From WTGU01 sp965242855 (lineage in GTDB: Bacteria > Pseudomonadota > Alphaproteobacteria > UBA828): 64,000 nt of DNA. The DNA lies in NCBI GenBank assembly GCA_965242855.1, contig OZ251509.1, positions 2,046,001-2,110,000 on the forward strand. The letters are read 5' to 3'. Below the pieces are notes generated by a model. The model saw nothing but the letters and a program-made list of their open reading frames with translations. It did not search any database and was not told where the DNA came from. This document shows positions 58,628 through 64,000 of the stretch, piece by piece; the stretch's first letter is position 1; each line of letters starts with the position of its first letter. The position numbers were made by a program, and so were the translations under genes.

Positions 58628-59695
58628 TCAGATACGGATCATTCGACCCTTCGGCTTGGCGCCGTCGGGGCTTTTCCTGCCTTGCGTATCCGTCCGGTTC
58701 GCGGTCGCGCCCGGCGGCTTGCTGTCTTCGTCCGGCCCGACGTCGAGATCGACCTCGGTTCGCGTCGCTCCTCCGACACCCCCTTCGCCGGCGTCGACAT
58801 CCTCCGCGAACGACAACCCCGGCTGTGTTGCCTCCAGCGGTTCGGCATCGGCTGCCGAACCTTCCGCGTTCGGGTCCGTCCACATGATTTCCGTATCCTC
58901 CGCAAGCGGTTCGGATTCCCACAAGTCGACTGCGGCCTCCGCCTCGGGCGCCCGTTCGATCGCGTCTTTCGCCTCGCCCAGCCGCTCCACCCCGTCGTCT
59001 TCCGGCATGTCGACTTGACCGGTGCCGGCTTTCTCCTCCGCCCACGGCACGAAGCGCTCGGCGACCTTGGGGCGTTTCCGGTATCGCAGCCTGATGCGGG
59101 CGATCGGCCATGCGCCGGGGAACTTGAGGGGGATGCCGGCGATGCGGTAGGGCCGGTCGGAAGATCGTCCGAACCGCCGCCGGAGCCGGGGGCGCAAGGG
59201 CGCGACGCGGCGTCGGAGTTGGCGGGCGGAGGCCAGTTCACCGCCGCGCAGGTGTCGCCCGCGCTTGAGCCTGCCGCCCGCGTAGTGGAGCCCGGCGAGG
59301 GCGATGACCACCACTCCCAGAGCGATGCCGAATCCAAGCAGGGCGGCATTGAGGAGGTCGTCGATCATGCGTTCGCGCAAGGCGAGGAGCGGCGGGTGGT
59401 TGGCGATGGTGCCGAGGGTCACGGTCACGGTTCGGCCGTTCGGGTGGCGTATCTCCTTGGGCCGTCGGGGGCTCAAGCCTGCGTTGATGAGGGTCTCGGA
59501 GAGCACGAGCATGCCGACGGCGTACCACTGATGGGTGGTGATGGTGCGCGAAGACTTCCAGGCGGCGGCGCTTGCGGCGCCGATCAGGGCGGCGGCGAGG
59601 GCCATGCCGAGGAGCTTTCGCCAGGTGCGCAAGCCGAGGGCGGCGGCGCGGACGCCGCGCCCGGTATCGCCCCCCGCCCCGGTCACGGCGCGCAC
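58628..59695 (-). CDS. coupling-protein (TraD/TrwB-like) N-terminal region lacking the ATPase domain
   Basis: About 355 aa from GTG at 59695 (GGAAG upstream); other starts at 59653 or 59605 are possible. Two hydrophobic segments (LLGMALAAALIGAASAA and LLNAALLGFGIALGVVVIAL) flank a periplasmic-type loop with THQWYAVGMLVLSETLIN, and LRGGEL followed by YRIAGIPL is the junction that normally leads into the Walker A (TGSGKT) ATPase core. Here an acidic, proline-rich tail ending KPKGRMIRI follows instead and no Walker motif is present. Family members are usually 600-700 aa. Either an internal deletion or a divergent membrane adaptor. Stops 1 nt before the relaxase ATG. Confidence 0.65.
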   Translation of the reverse strand: MRAVTGAGGDTGRGVRAAALGLRTWRKLLGMALAAALIGAASAAAWKSSRTITTHQWYAVGMLVLSETLINAGLSPRRPKEIRHPNGRTVTVTLGTIANHPPLLALRERMIDDLLNAALLGFGIALGVVVIALAGLHYAGGRLKRGRHLRGGELASARQLRRRVAPLRPRLRRRFGRSSDRPYRIAGIPLKFPGAWPIARIRLRYRKRPKVAERFVPWAEEKAGTGQVDMPEDDGVERLGEAKDAIERAPEAEAAVDLWESEPLAEDTEIMWTDPNAEGSAADAEPLEATQPGLSFAEDVDAGEGGVGGATRTEVDLDVGPDEDSKPPGATANRTDTQGRKSPDGAKPKGRMIRI

Positions 59696-59882
59696 GCTTC
59701 TTCCGGCACGGGAGCGCGCGCGCCGTCCGTCGCTGTTCCTTCGAACCGGGCCGTGTCGTCCGCGCCGCTGAACCCACCGGGGGCGTTGGTGCCGCGCGGG
59801 ACTTGCGTATCGTTGCCCATGAGCACGAACATGGATAGAACACATGACCCCTGCAATATGGTCGAGAAGCGGATTTCCAACG

Positions 59883-59914
59883 GAATTGCGACAAACCCGC
59901 GCAGAATTGCGACA
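59883..59914. repeat. tandem 11-bp direct repeats upstream of the relaxase operon
   Basis: GAATTGCGACA occurs at 59883-59893 and again at 59904-59914, exactly 21 bp (two helical turns) apart, about 190 bp upstream of the coupling-protein-like start. Candidate accessory-protein site of an origin of transfer, or an operator for the transfer operon. No nic site was identified. Confidence 0.5.
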
Positions 59915-60301
59915 GCGTGCGACCGGGCATGAGAAAAAGTTTCCGGTTTCTGTCTGCCCGGCGGGGCATGAGAGCATCGTTCGGCGGTGCGTTTTCCCGA
60001 AACGCGTCACCGCCTTGCGGCCGGCCCCCGGTGGTCATTCGATCGACGGCGGTCGATCCCTCGCCGTCGCCTACGGCAGGCTGTGTTCGGGTGTGAACAA
60101 TCAACTCCGCAAGGCGTAGGAAACCGGCTCACGTCGAAAGAAACGATCGGTCGGGCCCAGCGGGGATGGTAGAACGGAGCTATCGCGGCGAGTGGGCGGT
60201 GTTCCTGCCCCGGTCCTCTGGACCTCGACATGAGGCGGCTGGCCGGACATGATATGCACCAGGGGTGGCGCTGAGCCGCACTGTGGTGGATTGACAGCTC
60301 G
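59915..60301. other. intergenic stretch upstream of the transfer operon
   Basis: No gene supported on either strand. Together with the repeats to its left it is the most likely place for an origin of transfer, but I cannot point to a nic site. Confidence 0.4.
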
Positions 60302-60663
60302 ATGCCTGAAATCGACCGGGAAGACATCTTGCCGGCTTGGCTGCACGGTCCGTTCGACAAGGCCCTCGGCCATCCAGGAACACGAAACGCGCGCCGCACG
60401 GTATGCCTCGGCTGTCTTGGGGCGTGAGATCTCTCGCAAGGGGTCTCCACCGCTTGACAGCAGCGCCGACATGGTGGCCGCCATTACCGAGCGCCTTCCG
60501 CCGCCAACCGCGGGCGCGCGTGGTGAACGGGCGGTATGCCAACCCGCGCGACATTGGTTTCAACTGGCCCACTCTGGAGATCGAGGCCCGGCGCTCGAAG
60601 CCAAGTGACAGGCATGAGCGACGGGATGGCAAGCCCAAGCGGTTGCTGCGAGGGAGGTGTTAG
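60302..60663 (+). pseudogene. possible decayed coding sequence
   Basis: An ATG at 60302 opens a natural-looking chain (MPEIDREDILPAWLHGPFDK) that stops at 60427. Protein-like segments continue in the other plus-strand frames (HETRAARYASAVLGREISRK, then VVNGRYANPRDIGFNWP). This is the pattern of a frameshifted gene, but I do not recognise the family and the case is weak. The remainder to 60760 is non-coding leader of the MntA-HepT operon. Confidence 0.25.
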
Positions 60664-60760
60664 CGACACGCGCCGAGGATTGAGGAGTCCTTGCATGTAT
60701 GCCGGCTTGGCGCAGCGTCCGTGCTTGGCCGGAATGGCACGAGCGGCATAGGAGGCTGCG

Positions 60761-61045
60761 ATGCATCCGTTGATCGAGGCCCGTCGCGCCGAGATACTCG
60801 CCCTTGCCGAGCGTCACGGCGTGCGGGATGTGAGGGTATTCGGGTCGATGGCGCGGGGCGACGCCGACGATGTGAGCGACGTCGATCTGCTGGTTTCGCT
60901 GGCTCCCGACAGGACGGGATTGGCCCTGGGAGCCTTGCTGGCGGATGTACAGCGGCTCCTCAACCGTCGTGTAGAGGTGCTGACCGAAGGCGCTCTCCAC
61001 CCCGAGATACGCGACCGGGTGTTGAAGGAGGCGCAACCGCTGTGA
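60761..61045 (+). CDS. mntA: MntA-like minimal nucleotidyltransferase antitoxin
   Basis: 94 aa, ATG at 60761 with AGGAGG 6 nt upstream. The signature GSMARGDADDVSDVDLLV (G28-S29, then D40-x-D42) is the GSx10DxD motif of MNT-fold nucleotidyltransferases. In characterised MntA-HepT pairs this protein transfers AMP groups to a tyrosine in the HEPN toxin and silences it. The stop codon overlaps the HepT start by one base (TGATG), so the two are translationally coupled in antitoxin-first order. Confidence 0.9.
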   Translation: MHPLIEARRAEILALAERHGVRDVRVFGSMARGDADDVSDVDLLVSLAPDRTGLALGALLADVQRLLNRRVEVLTEGALHPEIRDRVLKEAQPL

Positions 61046-61407
61046 TGCCGGGCCCGGAATCCGATCGCGTGCTGCTGGCGCACATTCGCCAGTGCATGGA
61101 TCGTATTCGGGACTACACGAGGGGACGGCGGGCGACATTCTACGATTCGCACTTGGTGCAAGATGCGGTCGTGCGCAATCTGCAAACCCTTGCAGAGTCG
61201 ACGCAGCGTCTGAGCGGGTCGCTCAAGGCGACCGAGCCCGCCGTGCCATGGAGTGCGATCTCCGGCTTTCGCAACGTATTGGCCCACAACTATCTCGGGA
61301 TCGATCTGGCAGCGGTCTGGAGTGTGGTCGAGAAAGATCTGCCGGAGTTGGAGTCGGCGCTCGAACGGATGGCGCGGGCGCTCGCTTCGACCGGAGATCG
61401 TTCGTGA
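61045..61407 (+). CDS. hepT: HepT-like HEPN ribonuclease toxin
   Basis: 120 aa, ATG at 61045 sharing its A with the MntA stop. The all-helical HEPN domain carries the catalytic R-x4-H-x-Y motif RNVLAHNY (R76, H81, Y83); the tyrosine is the residue AMPylated by MntA in studied systems. HEPN toxins cleave RNA, including tRNA. The last codons overlap the GTG of the next reading frame, a CARF-like remnant, so the toxin sits between its antitoxin and a CRISPR-type sensor gene. Full-length and intact. Confidence 0.9.
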   Translation: MPGPESDRVLLAHIRQCMDRIRDYTRGRRATFYDSHLVQDAVVRNLQTLAESTQRLSGSLKATEPAVPWSAISGFRNVLAHNYLGIDLAAVWSVVEKDLPELESALERMARALASTGDRS

Positions 61408-61763
61408 TCGCTCGGACCGCTTCCGGCAGCCCCGAGGACGGTGAAGAGGCCGGTTTGTCGGAGAGCGGCAGCCGCGTCCTGGTGATGACCGTGGGAACCG
61501 GGGAGATGACCCGGCTCGAAGAGTCGCTCTTTGCGCCCCTGTGGAAATCCATTTCAACCGACGCTTGGACACAGGTGGTCCTGCTGCCGTCCCAAGGTGA
61601 CCGAGGCGTTCGCGGAGACCGTGCGGGAAGACATCCAGGGCATTGAAGTAGCCGTGCGACCGCTTCCCGAAGGCGACGAGAACGATGCGGACCGGGCTTA
61701 CGCCCACTTCGACTCGGTTTTCGCCGAAGTGCCGCAGGCTCGCTGCCCGGGGCGGGACGTAAA
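61404..61763 (+). pseudogene. frameshifted, truncated CARF-domain CRISPR-accessory protein (Cas02710/TIGR02710-like)
   Basis: GTG at 61404 overlaps the HepT stop (GTGA). After about 24 residues the frame reads VLVMTVGTGEMTRLEESLFA, then WTQVVLLPS, typical of the start of a CARF domain in Cas02710-family proteins. At about 61591-61595 the similarity moves to another frame (VTEAFAETVREDIQGIEVAV, then RPLPEGDENDADRAYAHFD), consistent with one extra base in a CCC run. The second frame runs straight into the first CRISPR repeat at 61764, so the rest of the protein, where this family carries its effector part, is missing. Non-functional as it stands unless frameshifting occurs. Confidence 0.65.
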
Positions 61764-64000
61764 GGTACATCCCCGCGTGTGCGGGGGAAGCGCGCCCTCG
61801 AGCCAGCCGCAAGCCACATAGACAGGTGCATCCCCGCGTGTGCGGGGGAAGCTAATGCGGCATGAAGTAGCCGCACCTCCCCTCAGGTGCATCCCCGCGT
61901 GTGCGGGGGAAGCCCTCCGGTATCCCGAGATTCGATGGCGTCGCACGGTGCATCCCCGCGTGTGCGGGGGAAGCTCGATGGCGTCGCACTTGGTCGGCAG
62001 CATGTCGGGTGCATCCCCGCGTGTGCGGGGGAAGCTTGCCCGTGTCGATCAGCGGATTGGAGGACCCCGGTGCATCCCCGCGTGTGCGGGGGAAGCCTCA
62101 AGAATTACCGGCAAGCGCCTCCGGTGAGGGGTGCATCCCCGCGTGTGCGGGGGAAGCCACTCGTGCCTTTCGGCATCGGTCCAGATCGGCGGTGCATCCC
62201 CGCGTGTGCGGGGGAAGCGCGCGAGGCCGGCATGTTCTATTTCGTGACCGAGGTGCATCCCCGCGTGTGCGGGGGAAGCCCTCAGCGCCTCGCGCTTCTC
62301 GGCCTCGTAGGCGGTGCATCCCCGCGTGTGCGGGGGAAGCCGATCTCGGCGCGTGCCAGGTTGCGGAACCGGGGGTGCATCCCCGCGTGTGCGGGGGAAG
62401 CCCCGGCCCGCTGCATCGTGATCAGCTGTTTGCGGGTGCATCCCCGCGTGTGCGGGGGAAGCAGGGGGCCCCGGAAACGGGGCCCCCCTTTTGTCGGTGC
62501 ATCCCCGCGTGTGCGGGGGAAGCGAGAACCATTTCTCCGCCGTCTGCAATTGTGCCGGTGCATCCCCGCGTGTGCGGGGGAAGCTCCGAGCGGCCCGTCG
62601 GGTTCTGGGCAACCATCGGTGCATCCCCGCGTGTGCGGGGGAAGCCTCGACGACGTCGCCGTGCGCTCATCCCACTCCGGTGCATCCCCGCGTGTGCGGG
62701 GGAAGCGCGCGCGCGATGCGCGATACACTGCCGGGCGCAGGTGCATCCCCGCGTGTGCGGGGGAAGCGAGGCGGTGCCGCAGAGCATGGAGCGCGTCCGC
62801 GGTGCATCCCCGCGTGTGCGGGGGAAGCACACGACGGACGGCAACGATGCGCTTGAACTCGGGTGCATCCCCGCGTGTGCGGGGGAAGCCGCAGGCGCAG
62901 GCTCAGGTACGCGCTGCATCAAGGTGCATCCCCGCGTGTGCGGGGGAAGCGCCCCGGCGTCCAGTCTCATGCCTCGGTTGTGCGGTGCATCCCCGCGTGT
63001 GCGGGGGAAGCTGCTGTTGGATGCGCCCGGCCTGGACGCGCCGGGGTGCATCCCCGCGTGTGCGGGGGAAGCGTCGCCAGCCTCCAGGCGGATGCGGAGC
63101 CAGCGGGTGCATCCCCGCGTGTGCGGGGGAAGCGAGGCGGTGCCGCAGAGCATGGAGCGCGTCCGCGGTGCATCCCCGCGTGTGCGGGGGAAGCCATACC
63201 ACGATGCGCACGCCTGCGCGGGAGATGGGTGCATCCCCGCGTGTGCGGGGGAAGCGGCGCCGCGGCGATCGACGCTGCGGGCCACCAGGGTGCATCCCCG
63301 CGTGTGCGGGGGAAGCCGCGGCGGCGAACCCCGCCGCGAAACCGAGGAAGGTGCATCCCCGCGTGTGCGGGGGAAGCCAAGCGGCAGGAGCATTCCTCCG
63401 ATTCCGGGAAGGTGCATCCCCGCGTGTGCGGGGGAAGCCGTGGCACCGAGAGGTGGTCGGGGACGGTATCGGGTGCATCCCCGCGTGTGCGGGGGAAGCC
63501 TCACGCTGGAAAAGCGAGCGCCCGGCCGAACGGGTGCATCCCCGCGTGTGCGGGGGAAGCCGCGCGTTGCTCTTCCCGGTAGCGTGGGCTGCGGGTGCAT
63601 CCCCGCGTGTGCGGGGGAAGCGTGATCACCGCGTATAATCGTGTGTACAACCGGGGTGCATCCCCGCGTGTGCGGGGGAAGCGATGGTGATCGTGGTCAT
63701 GGCCCTTCCCTTCCCGGTGCATCCCCGCGTGTGCGGGGGAAGCTCTCTAGCAATCATGCATCCCCTGATGCTCTGAGGTGCATCCCCGCGTGTGCGGGGG
63801 AAGCTCGACCCACCCGCCGAGTCGGAGTGGAGGATCGGGTGCATCCCCGCGTGTGCGGGGGAAGCCGCCGCTGCTTGAGCGCGTTCTTCCGCAGCTGGGG
63901 TGCATCCCCGCGTGTGCGGGGGAAGCCGGTTCTTTTTGCCGCCCCAGTACCGTCGTGAGGGTGCATCCCCGCGTGTGCGGGGGAAGCGTTCCGCCCCGAA
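61764..64000 (-). CRISPR. type I-E-like CRISPR array, 37 repeats in window, continues past the right edge
   Basis: Repeats of 28 nt start every 61 bp from 61764 to 63960 without exception, giving 37 repeats, 36 complete 33-nt spacers and 13 nt of a 37th. All repeats are identical except the first (61764), which has A for G at its fourth position. On minus each repeat begins GCTTCCCCCGC and ends GGGGATGCACC, with a CCCCGC/GCGGGG stem around ACAC, the form of type I-E repeats. That orientation and the degenerate left repeat put the leader and probably the cas genes beyond 64000, with the oldest spacers at the left. Long open frames across the array are artefacts of the repeat. Confidence 0.97.

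Noticed and set aside
55771..58887. A 1,038-codon plus-strand frame opposite the relaxase
   Set aside because: Shadow of the minus-strand relaxase, which has all catalytic motifs.
59696..60010. Longer N-terminus for the coupling-protein-like gene
   Set aside because: The extra roughly 105 residues are cysteine/arginine-rich and look like translated non-coding DNA carrying the direct repeats.
63289..63349. Spacer 26 palindrome (CGCGGCGG/CCGCCGCG) as a second terminator spacer
   Set aside because: The arms pair but there is no T run; it may be chance in GC-rich DNA.
61887..63638. Open frames of about 580 codons on plus across the CRISPR array and several on minus
   Set aside because: They are translations of the 28-nt repeat (HPRVCGGS and similar) with variable spacer residues; the 61-bp unit shifts frame by one each time, so all frames look alike.
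63744..63776. Spacer 33 contains TGCATCCCCT, resembling the repeat start
   Set aside because: Only about nine bases match and the hairpin part is absent; the 61-bp register is undisturbed, so it is not a split repeat.

Overview
The window is 64 kb of very GC-rich bacterial DNA. The accessory gene set (TrwC/MobF-type relaxase, a Toprim protein of the conjugative-plasmid kind, SSB, an AlkB-like oxygenase, DUF2493 and DUF4326 proteins, Zn-ribbon proteins, RHH regulators) most resembles plasmids and integrative elements of Alphaproteobacteria. That assignment is an inference from gene families; no rRNA, tRNA or housekeeping gene was seen.

Layout. (1) 1-42.3 kb: two giant minus-strand genes, together about 40 kb (some 62% of the window), encode secreted repeat proteins of at least 5,142 aa (C-terminus outside the window) and 8,220 aa. 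Both start at a GTG behind a GGAGGGGGCGG-like ribosome site with a signal peptide. They are built from SwmB-like, cadherin-like/He_PIG and Calx-beta-like repeats; the complete one ends in an outer-membrane beta-barrel-like domain. A homopolymeric G run (17 and 20 nt) lies upstream of each start. Between them are an integrase fragment, a toxin/antitoxin pair and a toxin-gene scrap. (2) 43.2-51.4 kb: a plus-strand run of element genes (Zn-ribbon protein, SSB, AlkB-like, Toprim, DUF2493, DUF4326), an iteron-like repeat cluster, then a four-gene operon: RHH protein, a 44-aa Cas6-like N-terminal fragment, a membrane-anchored DnaQ-like exonuclease and a small protein ending in what looks like a lone CRISPR-type repeat. 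(3) 52.3-55.6 kb: a restriction-modification operon on minus, of visibly lower GC, headed by an RHH regulator. (4) 55.7-59.7 kb: a relaxase/helicase and a coupling-protein-like gene that lacks the ATPase domain. (5) 60.8-64 kb: an MntA-HepT pair translationally coupled to a frameshifted CARF-like gene that runs into a type I-E-like CRISPR array (37 repeats, 61-bp period) which continues beyond the right edge. No intact cas gene is present in the window.

How it fits together: a chromosomal or large-replicon island in which giant surface proteins, parts of a conjugative element and several defence or addiction modules are packed side by side. The conjugation module looks incomplete. The CRISPR leader and cas genes are expected to the right. 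The most unusual items are the Cas6-like/DnaQ/single-repeat operon, the HepT-CARF coupling beside the array, overlapping and duplicated spacers, a spacer that is an intrinsic terminator, and the G-tracts at the giant genes.
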